Positions 21,449 through 34,047 are shown, counted from the first letter of the stretch. The stretch is DNA of 64,000 nucleotides from Forficula auricularia (GCA_024734495.1 JALMQS010000075.1:11315401-11379400); one strand, 5' to 3'. Notes: generated by a model not told the origin, from the letters alone. A program made the numbers and translations.

Positions 21449-21778
21449 ATGTTTATTTGCATCAAGCAGAGGACAACCTCTTTGTTTCTCTTTGTGTAAA
21501 AAAGTATATTATTGATCAGAATTTAATTTATTTAGGTTATTTAAACCATAAAACAAGCCTAAAAAACTAATGTAATTATTTAAAAAAATTTAACTATAAT
21601 AATTGAAAAAATTACTAAAATATAGTGATTTTTACAATTTTTCATAAGTTTAAAATTCCATGCGCAAGTGGAAGATTTTAACCGATTTTAATTTTTTTTA
21701 TGCCATTTTTTTCTTATTACAATAGGCATCTTGCAAGTGTTTTCGAAGAAACAATTTCAGTTTTTTCGACCCACCATA

Positions 21779-23050
21779 CTGGACATGCTTCTACTAGTAG
21801 AATAAAACCAGAATCGAGTCAATTCTTATTAAGCTGATAACTCGTTTCTGAATTGGATAAAGACTACATATATTACGCTAGGATCCAAAATCTCAGCCCT
21901 TATTTTAAGATGAAGATGATGATGATTTTTGGTAAGGTATGTAAGGATAATAGAGTATATCTCTTACCTTAATTGATTCAATAAAATGTTCAATTCCAAG
22001 TGTTCACTGATGGATATGCAATTTATAAATGGCACTCCAGAATCGGGAGCTCGACGTTTAATGTCTTCTCTTATGAATGAGATCCCCAGTAAACTTGTCT
22101 CTCCAAGAATTCCAAGGACAAATAATTTTATATAATCATTTTATATCTTTTTGGAGATATTTTTTCTAATCATCGTTTAAGTTACATAAATTGATTGGTA
22201 TAGTTAAATATAATTTACCACTAATTATAATAACATTATATGTATTTATTGTTCTAGACACGCCTTGTTATTATAAAGATATACTTTATAATCCTATGTC
22301 TGAAAATTAAATGAAAATTATACCTTGTTATTTAACTAATGAATAATTATTTACTAAAAAAAGGGAAAATTTATTATTTTCAATTGAATTAATTATTTTT
22401 GACATACTTATAATGTTATAATCCTTTTATGCATTATACTTATCAAACCTTATTTATTTATTAAAAAGTACATAAACGCGAATTGTATTTGCTAACTTGG
22501 AGGTCGTCACATTTGATTAATGTTAAATATTCTCCATGAACTTTAATTTAAAGAGCGCAGATCATCTGTTATAATAAATGTAATGCTTTTTTAGTGTAAT
22601 GTGGGACACTCAAAGCTATAAAGAGGATTTGACCAAAATTTAAAAAAATAGTTAAAGTTATTACTCCATGAATATGTATTTTCCCCCAATTCAACAGCCT
22701 TCGGATGCTAAATCCACAGACAGGGCAAACCTTCATTTTTATCCAACCTCATGAATGAATATTTGTGTATACTAAATAAGATAGAGGTAGGAAGAAAAGA
22801 ACGAAATATCACTTCCACAAAAATTACGTATGTTAATAAATTCAATTTTCTTATTTTATATCATTTCTTATCATTCATCATCATCATCATCTTATCATTC
22901 TCTTCCCAAATAAGGGCACTCTTAATACGAAAATAATTCAGTGGATAAAATTTGAATTGGTTCAAGTGAATTTAAGTTACAAGGTTAAACAGTGCCCCCC
23001 CCTAGATTCATGAATCCTCCCCCCCCCCCACCAGCGGACTAGCACATATG
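21779..23050. other. non-coding, no gene seen
   Basis: A+T-rich; small CAT microsatellite at about 22871-22890 and a C-run at about 23018-23030. No gene. Confidence 0.35.
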
Positions 23051-23058
23051 ACCTATAC

Positions 23059-23398
23059 CAGAGTTGGTCAAAATGTGCCTCATGAGCCGCATGCGGCTCT
23101 TCAGTTAATCTCGTGCGGCTCTTGAACCCTCTTAAACCCTCTTGAATAATACTGATTTTAAAAAGTATAATAATTAAATTTAAAAAATTATACAAAAATT
23201 AAATTAATTTCCAATTTGTAATTGAACACTAATGTTATAAGTAGGTAAGTAGAGCAAAAATAAATGTTACTTCATTTATATTTTATAAAATAAAAAATGT
23301 GTCTTTTTTAATAAAGCATTAGTTAATCTGCAAACAATGTGGCTCGCTTTGAAACAGTTTTATAAATTTGCGGCTCCCAAAGTTAGTGGCCACTCCTG
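23059..23398. mobile_element. hAT MITE (CAGAGTTGGTC / GGCCACTCCTG ends)
   Basis: Perfect 8-bp duplication ACCTATAC at 23051-23058 and 23399-23406. The ends carry the TGCGGCTC and GCGGCTCCC blocks typical of a widespread arthropod hAT MITE group. 340 bp, no transposase. Confidence 0.9.
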
Positions 23399-23406
23399 AC
23401 CTATAC

Positions 23407-24587
23407 CATGTAGGTATAAGTAGATGAAAAAAGGTTTAATAAAATGGTCTTCGGGAAAAATATAAAAAAATAAACAAATAATTTTCTCACCTTTATGGGA
23501 AATTCACGTTTTTGCTTACTTTTTCATTAAATAAAAATATTCAAGTAGCACATTCTCTAGATCTCTGGCTACGGTTCTTTAAATTATTGAATCTATTTCA
23601 TACTAATAAATTGTATTAGTAGAATATTTTTCTTTTTCCCAATGAAGATTTTGTTATGGCATTAGATTGATTGAAATTGATTTATTTTAGTATTATTTTA
23701 TTATTTATTTTAGAATATTTTATTCAATGATATTAATTTTTTAACGTTAGTTTATTTTTACGTCTTTAAGTGGCGTGGGTAAGTGAATGTCATGTAATTT
23801 CCAAAATCCTTTTTAAATTGTTATAATGCAATCGTTCATTTAAATTTTCTTTTACCAGTTACATATCTTCAACTTTAATTAAATAAATGTTATCCCATTG
23901 AAGCTCTGTAATTTAAATAAATTACAGTGATTAATTTATCATTGAATAAATACTTAGTTAGAGGGTCTGGAAAAACTTTATCTTTTATCTTGTCCTTGAA
24001 TTCAAAAAATCCCCCTTAAGATATCACTAGCAGCAATTGTAATGACATTCCAGTGTTTCAGGTTGCCAACAAATAGGGGCTCGGCGGGAAATAAATTAAT
24101 ACTTATATTTTCTCCCAAAACAATTATGTATAATTTTTTTATGTTAGCGTAAAGGTGCAATTAGGTGCAGTACTTATAAGTTAAGATTAGACTTTTGTCC
24201 ATCCTAGAAGAAAATAGGGAAAAACATCAATCTTATATAGATTGTTTCTAATTTAAAAAAAAAGTGATGTCGTCTGATTTTTAAATTTATTTATTTTTTA
24301 AAGTACTTTAGTTTTTGTTTTTTTAATTTTTCAAAAATGGCTATAACTATTGGAATTTATAAGAAAAATCGAGTGAACAGGAGGTCCTATGGGATACAAA
24401 AAAGCTTCTCTTATAAACATAAAAAAATGAAATATTCTGAGATTATTAAATTCTGAAAAATATTTTTTTTCTTTTTATTATACGTATAACAGCTTTATTA
24501 TTATATTTTTAGGAAATTTACTAATCATAGGAGAAATGAATTCTTTATTAATGATTCATTTAAAATGTAATCAATTTAACTTCAATT
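23407..24587. other. non-coding, no gene seen
   Basis: Nothing recognisable. Confidence 0.35.
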
Positions 24588-24780
24588 TTGGGGGTAAGGT
24601 TGGCCGAGTAGTTAATCCTTGACCAAGAATCAGCAGCCTCGGTTCATGTCCTACTATTCGCTAAGGCTGAAATGGTTATGACCTGGCCTCTATACTAATT
24701 TAAACACATTCAGAAACACATACATATGAAAAAAAAAAAATAATACTTCACAATGGGCATTGTTCTCGAGGCCAAACAAA
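24588..24780 (+). mobile_element. tRNA-derived SINE
   Basis: A-box region GGTTGGCCGAGTAGTTAA (as in tRNA-Ser/Leu) at about 24599-24616 and a B box TCGGTTCATGTCC at about 24640-24652, then an unrelated tail with an A-run at about 24729-24740. Imperfect arms exclude a functional tRNA. Confidence 0.6.
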
Positions 24781-25237
24781 AAATAAACTAATAATTTACA
24801 ATGTTTAATTCCTATTTCATACTATTTTTTATGGAACTTTACAAAAAATTTTAATTTTGATTAAAAATTTGTTTAATTTCTGGTGGTTGAATTATTTTAA
24901 TAATTAAAAAAAAAGACATTTTCTAATTTTACATATATTTATTAATAAATGTGCTCATATAAAACAAAAATTCACGGCGCAAAGTTTCATTACTACATTT
25001 GTAATCTTTTAGAGCTATGATTATTAAAGCTCTCATTTATTCCTCAGTCTTCATAGGATAGTTAGTCCAGGTTGAAACTTGGTCTATTCTTGTTTTTATT
25101 AATAATTTATTTTTTACTTAAACAAATCGGTGGTGATATCTAATGAAAAACATTTTTTCTAAGTTTATATTTTATGCAAATTTCAGCTTACTGGCCAATA
25201 TAGTTTTTTGTTTTGTTTACGTTTTATGTGAATCTAA

Positions 25238-25345
25238 ATTTATTTACATTGAGCAGAGGATACACTCCTTGAGTTATTTTAATAAATTCAAAAACTTTAT
25301 TACTCTAGGCATAAAATCTTTTTAATTTTTTTAAATTATCTCATG
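25238..25345. mobile_element. P2-family end fragment
   Basis: GAGCAGAGGATACACTCCTTG...AAAACTTTATTACTCTAGGC matches the P2 outer arm plus its TACTCTCGGC extension. It sits directly downstream of the gene 2 stop. Confidence 0.5.
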
Positions 25346-25365
25346 TTTGATTAAATATAAATTTA

Positions 25366-27884
25366 TTACATTAAATCTTTAAAATATCCTTTTTGTTCAA
25401 AATAAGTTAATTTTTTTCGGTATATTTCTCCATAACGTTTTCCCCGAAGTGCCTTTTCAAAAAAACTTCCATCCATACTGCCTTCCAACTTATCCATTTC
25501 GATTGCTTCAGAAGGATCTGCCAAAACTGCTGCCATCACAAAGCTACTTATACAGACAGTGTAGAACCATTTTTCCTCCATTTCTTCATAAATATCCTCG
25601 ATTGAGATAGGAACCTGAATATCTAAAGAGTTAGCAGTTTCTTCAAAACTTTTATAATATTCCTCAATGAGTTTTTCTTTTTTGTTGATCCAAACCTCAT
25701 GTTGAATACTAGAATTAATAAAATAGATAAGGTCAACAACTGGAGAGGCGACTCGAGTCAATTGAAAATCCACGAATCGTAAATCACAAGGTTTATCCTG
25801 ACTATCGAATTTAAATAAGATATTGTTACTCCAACAATCTCCATGACATAACACTTTACATTTGCCCTTGTTCATTATGTCCAATGTTTTTTCAAAGCTG
25901 CCCTCATATAATTTATGTATCGCCGGGACAAATCGTTCATATCCTTTCCAGGCGGCAACAATACTCGCAAGCATATCAAATTGCGCTCTGGATTGTTTTT
26001 GGTTTGCTTCGTCGTTTTTCTTATATATCGGCTCTCCAAGTATTTCTCCCAAAATCGGATATTCCTTAATTAATGCGAGAGTGGAAGCATGGTGTCGTCC
26101 TAAACTTCGTAAAACCAACAGACTGTATTCGAGATTTAATTGATCATGTCGTGCGCCATTTCTGAATTCTTTTATCGAAAGATCCTCAAGGACTAATAAT
26201 TCCTTACTTGTTGTCTTGTAATATCTGTAAGCACAGAGAGTTCATTAGCTACCATTTTTTGTTGATGTTCTTTGGTAATCAGACTGATGATTCGAAAGGA
26301 TCTTTCAGGATAAACCACCCATGGGGAAATCGCGAAATAAATTTGAAATTTTTAGTAATTTCAATGTTATTTCATCTTTCGATTATAAAGCCATTTTAGA
26401 CTGATTTAGCGATTTTAACATACAAATGATTTAACTTGGTGGCCCAACCAGATTTAATGTTTTGTAGGTGATGCTTTGGGGATGCAAGTTGAGTTTTTTT
26501 TATGGTTAGCTCATGGATGAAAAAATTAGGGATTAAATTAAAATTTTTTGATGTAAGCACAATTTTTCAGTTCTTTCTTTCATAGCTATACTAAAGAGTT
26601 AATAAAATGCATTAAGGACCGAAAATCGAGTCAGTAACAAAAAACCTCTCAGGCATACATTTCTTGGTGAGAAATCAATAGTTTTTTTGATTCCCGCTCC
26701 ACATAACAATACTACTTGAAGATGATTTTGAAATTTGTGGCCGAAACTTTGAGATCTTTATAAGACGCTTTTATTAATTTTTAAATTTCACAAGGAATGC
26801 ATAACTCGAAAGATTATAAGTATCAATTTTTAATTAAATTTAATTCGTAAAAATCAACTTAAAACTTTATTTGCAACGAAATTTTCTCTGGAGAGAGGCG
26901 GACTGGTAAAACTTTTAATTGAAAGTAATGAAAAGCAGCCCAGGGGTAGTGAGGAAAGAAAAAATTAACACATATCAAATAAAGTATAATTTATTGGAAT
27001 CCTTCTTCCATTCCTTTCAAACCGACGTTTCGGAAGATTCTTCTCTCCTTCTTCAGGGTTTCAAAGGGTCACTGAAGGAAACAAATAAAATGCTTCCTTC
27101 CTCTCTCCACAGAAGTTTTAAACACTGCTCACAGTGAAACTACACACCCTTTACTTTAATAATTAATATCTACCTAAAATCTCACCTAAAATCTCACCTA
27201 AAATCTACACCACTTTCCCGAAGTAAAAAAAATTACACCTTAGTTGATATGTGTTTATTTTTTCTTTCCTCACTACCCCTGGGCTGCCTTCCATTATTTT
27301 CAACTTAAAACCCTTTTATTTAAAAGCTGCGTATTAAAACTGTTTACAATTTTCCAAAGCACGGTTTGTCAACATAGTACGTTTATTAATCTTAAGTCAA
27401 AACTTTTTGTGGTTGCCCACATATCTGACGGTGAGCAAATTTGGCTGGCCGTCAAAGATATGTCAATATAATCTATTAGAAAGGTTTAGCATATCATAAA
27501 AAATAGAACTTACTTTGGCCAAAGCGGAGTGATTTTCTTCTCCCCAACAATTAATCTTCTTTCACATATTTGAAGCATTTTTGGTAACCATTTATCATAG
27601 ATATTAATTTCACGTAAAAACATTTGATTTTCTTCAAGCCAGTTCTTCAAATAGTTAGGCATCGTTTTAATAATCCATTGACGAAGACTTTTGTCTTTGA
27701 GGGTAATTTTCACTCGATATATAATAGAAAGATAGTTTTCTCCTTTGCCAAGTGCACTCTTAAAATTGAATTTTACAATTTCAGGTGGATTCGTTTCATT
27801 CAATTTGAGAACTTCAGTGAGAAACTCCTTTGTGATTATATTAGAACCTGGTATCTCGACTGAATTATTATTATTATTATTCAT
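25366..27884 (-). CDS. EcKinase-like protein (CHK / DUF227 family), gene 2, two coding exons
   Basis: Exon 1 27884-27514, exon 2 26224-25366; phase-2 intron (donor GTAAGT, acceptor CTTACAG); 409 residues. The ATG at 27884 begins a short Asn run (residues 2-7) from an ATT microsatellite, absent in the paralogues. Motifs: LGKGENYLS (45-53), IIKTMP (Lys73), VLEDLSIKEF (135-144), HGDCWSNN (Asp253), FVDFQLTR (Asp276), all catalytic residues intact. The splice joins ...LWPK to YYKTTSK..., as in gene 3. The stop is overlapped by an AATAAA (25367-25362), giving an extremely short possible 3' UTR. A P5 palindromic element sits in the intron. Predicted substrate: ecdysteroid or xenobiotic alcohol by family; not determined here. 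Confidence 0.92.
26866..27299. mobile_element. palindromic family P5, in gene 2 intron
   Basis: Perfect 12-bp duplication TCAACTTAAAAC at 26854-26865 and 27300-27311. The left end carries the one-sided extension (ACGAAATTTTCTCTGG, CGGACTGGTA); palindrome arms contain AGCAGCCCAGGGGTAGTGAG and its mirror. The right half lacks the second ribozyme-like core and instead has three copies of CACCTAAAATCT near 27180-27210. The hammerhead-like motif is on the minus strand at 27019-27061. Confidence 0.9.
27019..27061 (-). ncRNA. hammerhead-like motif, family P5
   Basis: Minus strand: AAACC, CTGAAGA (27050-27056), extra A, GGA-rich/TCC-rich stem II, GAAAC, GTC, GGTTT. Helix I AAACC/GGTTT is perfect (5 bp). 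Helix III is just the self-complementary ACGT, so folding as a dimer is more plausible than as a monomer. Confidence 0.6.
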
Positions 27885-28504
27885 CTTGTCGTTTCTTCTT
27901 TTTTAAACGGCACTCTGTAAATATGAAATACAATGAAAAATAACGATTCACGGTTAGTTAAATTATTTATCGATGGTATATATAATATATATATATATAA
28001 TAAGTATAAGTAATAAGCAAGGAGAGTCTGAATGACAAGATCAATGAAACAAGCATATATGTTGATTGAAATATGTTTTATTAAATTTATTTATCATTTA
28101 ACAGGACACGATTTACGTGAGTCTTTGATTCCACAGTCAATATCAATTATTATTTTAGCTGTTTATGGTATAAAAAATTCAATACAAGATTAATATATAT
28201 AAAATTGAATAAATTCTCGAACTTAATTATTATATTTAAAACCAAGGGGTGAACCTCGACCTAATATCGTGTACACCTACTTACACTTCCAATTTCATTT
28301 CCAAGTAGAAGAGAATAGATAAAGGGGTATTATCTAATGAATTCTAAAATAATTCCACATAATTCCAAAGACGTGTACATCTAATTCCAATACCGGTTCA
28401 CCCCTCGTTTAAAACTAAAGATTTGAGCATCTTTTTTTTGAAAATAGTTGGTATGTTTTTCAAAAAATCAGCTCGGTTTAAAAAACAATTTATATTAAGA
28501 GAGA
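27885..28504. other. non-coding, upstream of gene 2
   Basis: Must contain the gene 2 promoter but none is recognisable. Contains an AT-rich simple stretch at about 27978-28000. Confidence 0.3.
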
Positions 28505-28740
28505 GAGAATTTAATTTTTAAGACAAATTCTTGGATTTTAGTAGAAATATTTTTATATTGCGATATTAGAGGCTATTCATCCAGGTTAGAGAGATATTTT
28601 TAACTTGAGGGTTGAGCTGACTGTTCGGAAAACATGTTAGTTCTCAGGTTCACCTCTTGAGGGGATGAATCCTCTCTGATATCGCAATATAAAAATATGT
28701 CTATTAAAATCCTAGAATTTGTCCTAAAAATTAAATTCTC
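28505..28740. repeat. inverted repeat, ~90-bp arms
   Basis: The left arm (AGAGAATTTAATTTTTAAG, then TATTTTTATATTGCGATAT) mirrors the right arm, which ends in TCCTAAAAATTAAATTCTC. The loop is about 55 bp. A fold-back MITE is likely. Confidence 0.85.
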
Positions 28741-29261
28741 AAGCTGAAAAGATTCAAGGTTAACCATTTTTACATTAAAAAATACCTGTAACTTTGTCTC
28801 GGAGAGAGAGAATACTGACTTTTTTCAATGAAAGATCAATGAAAATAATTTTCTCTATACATAATGTTTGAAGGATTATATTCCTTATTTCCCTAGTAAA
28901 TCATCGCTAAACAATACCTTACATGAATCCAGGTGATAAAGTTATTCTAATTGTATTCACACCGGTAGTTATTAAAATATGTTTTATGAAATGATGAATC
29001 TAATAAATAATCATAAATATTCATGGACATGAGAGTTGAATATCTTTATGGCATGTACCACTAAGAATTAATATTTACAAATTATCAACAGCTTTTCAAT
29101 TTTTTTAAGATGGAGTTATTTATTTCCATAAAGTATGATGTAATCTTATGTACTTTTTCTATTACCAAATAACCAAATTTACATAGAGTATAATAAATTT
29201 TTGATGAAAACCACATTTTTTTAAAATTATATATAACCAAATTATTAATTACTATGTATAT

Positions 29262-29890
29262 TAGGGTACTCCTTATTTTGGATATTTTCGAATATTTACG
29301 AGGACAGGGGCTCATATGGTTAGAAATAAATAAAAAAAAATCCCCCAAGTTTCAAGACTATCTCAATTTTAACCTAGTGCAACACAGCGATTAATTTTCC
29401 CATTCAAATAACATGGGGGTTTCGGCATTGAACGATCAATCCTTTATCCCGGCCAAAGTAATGGTTCAAAAAAATTGAAACACTATAGACTTTATCCTTA
29501 TAATGGAAGCTATCCTTCAGAATTTTTACAGATTTTTAGCTATTATAATTTTGGAGTTACACTAGATAAAATCCTACTATATCTAAGTATTAGTAAGTTA
29601 TAGACTCCAAAATTATAATAGCTAAAATTCTGAGGGGTAGCTACTATTATAAGAATAAAGTCTACAGAGTTTTAAAAAATTTTAACCATTACTTTGGCCG
29701 GAATAAAAAATTGATCGTTCAATGCCAAAAACCCCATGTTATTTGGATGCGAAAATTAATCGCTGTGTAGCACTAGGTTAAAATTGAGATAGAGACTTGA
29801 AACTTGGGGGATATTTTTTTATTTATTTCGATCCATATGAGCCCCTGTCAGCGTAAATATTCGAAAATATTCAAAATAAGGAGCATCCTA
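29262..29890. repeat. long palindromic element, ~300-bp arms
   Basis: The left arm starts TAGGGTACTCCTTATTTTGG and the right arm closes AATAAGGAGCATCCTA; inside, GCTCATATGG, CACAGCGATTAATTTTC and ATCAATTTTTTATTCCGGCC-type blocks mirror each other to a centre near 29560. The arms are about 85-90% alike by eye. Non-coding; a MITE or fold-back element. Confidence 0.85.
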
Positions 29891-30286
29891 TGAATTTTAA
29901 AAATTTATTCTTCATCAAAAAATTTTAGGAAGAATTTGAATTGACATTCTCTTAAATAAATTTGTATTACTTACTATTTATTATCATTTATTTATTTTTG
30001 CTATTTTTAGTGAAATCAAACATATTCTGAAAATCTTCAAAATATTAAATTGTTTAATTTTTTTCTGGGTTGGGTCACTCATGGTATAATTATAACACTA
30101 ATTACAATATAAGGTAATTAAAGTAGTTGATTTCATTTGATTTTATCAATATACAGTTTCACTTAAAAATATAACTTCAGAATTATAACCTGAGACAATA
30201 TAGAAAATGCTAGAAAATTTCATTTCACTTTCTAATAGTATATAAGTGGCTCATCTTATTGTTTTATACATTCCTTTGGAATATCA
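29891..30286. other. 3' flank of gene 3
   Basis: A+T-rich; no further gene. AATAAT/AATAAG words follow the stop of gene 3, but no classical AATAAA lies within 60 bp. Confidence 0.4.
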
Positions 30287-33184
30287 TTATTTTCTATTAT
30301 TATTTTCAATTTGTTCTATGAGAGAATCAACTTGATTTAGATAGCCTTTTTCTTCAAAATAAAGTAATTTTTTTCTGCACTCTTGGCCGAATCGTTCTCC
30401 TTTCTCAAATCCATAATCCATATCATCTTCCTCGGCAGATTTACTATCTTCTACAAGAGGATCACCAAGTACAATTGGTAAAAATGTGGTAGCATTGGAG
30501 AAACCCCAAAACCACGCTTTATCATATTCTTCCTTTAATTCATCAAATGTAAAAGGAATCTGCATATCAATCTCTAAACAAATCTTTTCGACATATTCAT
30601 AATATGCATTTAAAATTAAATTTTCATTTTCAATAAATATTTCATGACGTATACTTGTGTTAATAAAGAAATGTATATCAATGACTGGTGAACATATACG
30701 TGTCACTTGGAAATCCAGTAAACGAATATCACAGGGTTTATTTTGTTCATTGTATTTGAAAAGGAAATTATTAATCCAGGCGTCACTATGGACAAGAGCT
30801 TTATGTTTTCCAATTTTTAAAGTGTGAAGGCTAAGATCGAAATTTTTTGGCACTATCTTTTCTACAATGGGAACAAATCGCTCAAAACCTTTCCAGGTTT
30901 TCAAAACCTCTAAAAACCTTCCTATAAATTTAATATTATACTGTTCAAATGTTCTCTCTTCGTTGAAAAAGGCTTCTTTTAAAATTTCGTTCATATTTGG
31001 TTGCTCCTCTAATAGTAACATAGAATAAATATGAAATTCTGCCAAAGCACGAAGTCCTAGAAGCGTGTGTTCCAAATCAAATAGCTCTCGTCGAGGAAAC
31101 ATTTTAAATCCCAGCGGGGCTAAATCCTCCAGAATCAAAAGAGTTTTTGATGATTTATAATATCTAAAAACAAAAATAGAAAAAAGTTAATTTTTGTTTT
31201 ATTAATATTTTTTTATAAAAATTAATAGCCTAACTGTAATTAGCCAATGGATCGGCTTTATTTTTATTCCGTTTAATTTTTATTTTCATTTACACAGTCA
31301 AGAAATATACTTTTTGAAGTCTTCTAAAACAATTTTAGTTTTTAAGGTTCCGTAAAAAAGTGAAATTAGTTCTACTATCTACTCTATTAGCTACACTGTG
31401 TTTGTATTTTCAAAACTAAGTTAATGGGATTCCTCGTTCAGAGCTCTTTAAGAATAAAGTAAAGAAAATCTGAAAAAATGATCAAATACTTATATGGCAA
31501 GCTCTGGGCGGTTTATTGTAGCTTATGAGATGAAATCAAAAGCTGCCTCTTAGTGCTTAAGCTCCAGCTTTCTATCGCAAATCGCAATTTTAAGGTCCGA
31601 GTAATGTAAATAATCTAGAACTCAATAAGAAATATTTTCTTGTAAATAGTAAATAGATACTAATTCATAGGCGATACCAGACTTTTCTTATGGGGGGGGG
31701 GGGGGGTTAACATTTTTTGTGAGCTAGGAACTCTGAATTACATTATTGGTGAATTTTAAGTTCCCTTAACCATTCACTTTTCGAAAATTGCAAAAAATTC
31801 AAAATAAAAGGAAAAAATAATAAATTTCAAAATTTCATGATTCAAATAATTAATCAGTTCATTTTGCCGATCCACTGGCTATGATTATAATAATTATTAA
31901 TTAACTAATTGCTTAAAAAATTCTTAAAATATGAAAATGAAATTCGATGAAAATGTAAACTTATTTAAGATTTGGAATGCTGAATGCAAACATTTTAAAT
32001 TTAAGCTATTTTTTAAGATATTTTCATTTAGAAGTAAACCATTTAGAGTTCATCGAACTAAATCTTCAAATAAAAGATATATTGTGTCAAAAATGTGGGT
32101 AACAGCTTATTTTATATTAAAAAATTCATTCAATTAGAAGTAATTAAAAAATATGAAATGTGATATTCTTATATAAAATATCAATAAAGACAATCGTTGT
32201 AAGACAAATCTGCTAAAAAATTGAGATAGAAAGCTGAAACTTATTTCATATAGTCATTGGCTACATCATTCAAGAACTCTCATCTGAAGGTTCATTTTTT
32301 CAGATTTTCGTATTTTTACTTATTCATTTGAAATTTTAGAAGCTAACCTATATCAAAAATCTAATCAGTTCCTTGTACTGAAAAATTACAAACATTTTGG
32401 CCCCCAGAACATTCTTTGAACATCTGCCCTTAAGCTAATTTAATAATCCTTAAAGACTCAGCTAGACAGAAAAATATCTTTAAAAATGAATTTAATTTAA
32501 TTATTAGACATTAGTAAACACGAATAAGAAAAAATGCAATATTTTGGGTGAATCAAATACCCCATCTAAGGTGAGTAATTATTATCCATTTTTAAATTAT
32601 TTTGTTTAATATGGAGTTCCCTATTGAGACCAGGCCATTATAATGTAACATGTTTTTCAATTCGACATGATACGAATAAAATCATGTAAATATTCAATAA
32701 AAATCAAATAATGTGCAATTCACAATGAATTATACTAATCACAAAAACGTTTTATAAACAAAATTATTTACTATGATAATTTTTAATCATTTAAGCTCAA
32801 AATAAATAATCAAACTAATATTTCTTACCTTGGCCAGATTGGAGTAATTTCATTCCTATTCTCTGTTTTTCTCCGTTTCTCATAAAGTTCTAACATCTTT
32901 GGTAGCCATATATCATAAATTTCGATTTCTTTCAAAAACATTTTCGATTCCTCCAAAAATTGCACCATTCGTTGATTGCTCGGCATGGTCTTGATGATCC
33001 AATGTCGTTCTGAATTATCACTTAACTTGAGATGAACACGGAATACTAACGATAAATAATTTTCACCCTTTCCTAGGGCATATTTTGAACTATAATAGGT
33101 GATTTGTGCTTTGGTCGAATCATTCTCTTCAAGTACTTGTTGGAGAAATTCTTTAGAAATTTCCTTATGAACAATTTCACCCAT
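30287..33184 (-). CDS. EcKinase-like protein (CHK / DUF227 family), gene 3, two coding exons
   Basis: Exon 1 33184-32829, exon 2 31163-30287; phase-2 intron (donor GTAAGA, acceptor TTTTTAG); 410 residues. The start is the ATG at 33184 (MGEIVHK); the frame continues upstream only through a TTG. Motifs: LGKGENYLS (37-45), IIKTMP (Lys65), LILEDLAPLGF, catalytic HSDAWINN (Asp246) and LLDFQVTR (Asp269). Ser replaces the usual Gly of HGD at 245; the catalytic Asp and Asn are kept, so activity is possible but altered kinetics are conceivable. The C-terminus has a longer acidic insert (about 357-368) and a Q-I-E-N-N-N-R-K tail missing in genes 1 and 2. Likely a cytosolic small-molecule kinase; substrate unknown. 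Confidence 0.92.
31692..31706. repeat. poly(G) run of 15
   Basis: Homopolymer in the gene 3 intron; part of the intron is otherwise unremarkable. Confidence 0.9.
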
Positions 33185-33199
33185 TTTAATTTTCAACTA

Positions 33200-34039
33200 A
33201 AAAATTAAAATTAAAATTATTATTTATTTCATTAGCAATTTTTTGAAGATAAAGAAGAAAGAAGGTTTACAAGAATGATAGAATCTTGCATTGTGAAAAG
33301 AAAAAAAAGAAGGAGAAATTTCAGGGGTTAGTCCTAAGACTATGGTGTCTTTGGATAAGGTTAAGTCGCGGAAAATATTGGTCTCTAGTTTTCTTATAGG
33401 GATAAACGAAATTACGAAAAGTCAAATAAATGACTTTGTTCTATTTACATATCTGATTTGATGGACTCATTATTATTTAATACTTATTAAAAAGATCTAA
33501 ATAACTATATTTTGAATCCCGGTTGATCCTTTTATCTAACACATTTATTTTTTTCTATTCTCTAATTTAATTGTATCTTAATAACTTTTCGAAATAATTA
33601 AACAACTCGATTTTTTCGTTAATTCGCTCCATAAATGTTTTTACTTTATTCAATTTTATTTTGTTTTTTATGAAAATTTTATTATTGAACGATTTAAACA
33701 AAAAATTAAATAGGAATTATTTATATTTTAAAAAAATATGACATAAATTAAGTTATTGGAATATTGCATGAAGTTGTGATTATTAGTCAATTTTTGTAAA
33801 GACTTAAATATACCGAGTGTTTCATCACTTGGTGTACTTAGAGAGGAGTGAAATACATCATACTATCTTTGTACATCCATATAATTCTTATATAAATATA
33901 TTGGCACTTGTTGCTTTATCCTTTACAAGCTGGCATTGGGCCTTTGCCATTTTTAAATTTCGTTGTCAACTTTCTGAAATTAGTCCCTACATACATACAT
34001 ATCTAAATACATATTTACATACAAACTTTTCCTCTTTAT
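33200..34039. other. non-coding, upstream of gene 3
   Basis: Holds the unlocated promoter of gene 3. TACATACATACATA-type words near 33988-34022. Confidence 0.3.
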
Positions 34040-34047
34040 ATCTAGAG

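Larger units (their letters stand above)
21078..21496. mobile_element. palindromic family P1, complete copy (Penelope-like terminus)
   Basis: Inserted into the hAT MITE with a perfect 12-bp duplication TAAAAAAGTATA (21066-21077, 21497-21508); the uninterrupted sequence is present in the sister MITE at 18564-18945, which proves the boundaries. Inverted arms run from CACAAAGAGAAACAAAGAGG inward to a centre near 21285. Only the left end has an extra ~45 bp containing TTTTGCCGAGAGTAGC. A hammerhead-like motif lies on the minus strand at 21224-21262; the opposite arm is decayed. An AT microsatellite has grown in the right arm. No protein is encoded. Confidence 0.9.
20936..21778. mobile_element. 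hAT MITE, copy 2, split by a P1 insertion
   Basis: Same family as 18564-18945 (TAGGGTGGGTCGAAAAAA start, CGACCCACCATA end). The body is interrupted exactly by the P1 element at 21078-21496 with a 12-bp duplication. Its own flanking 8-mers no longer match well. Confidence 0.9.

Noticed and set aside
26284..26297. CTGATGA followed by GAAA in the gene 2 intron
   Set aside because: Only three bases separate the two boxes, so no stem II can form; no palindrome around it.
26919..27137. 72-codon frame repeated at 42954-43175 and 60354-60584
   Set aside because: It is the palindrome arm of family P5 read across the hammerhead-like motif; the frame is not conserved as protein.
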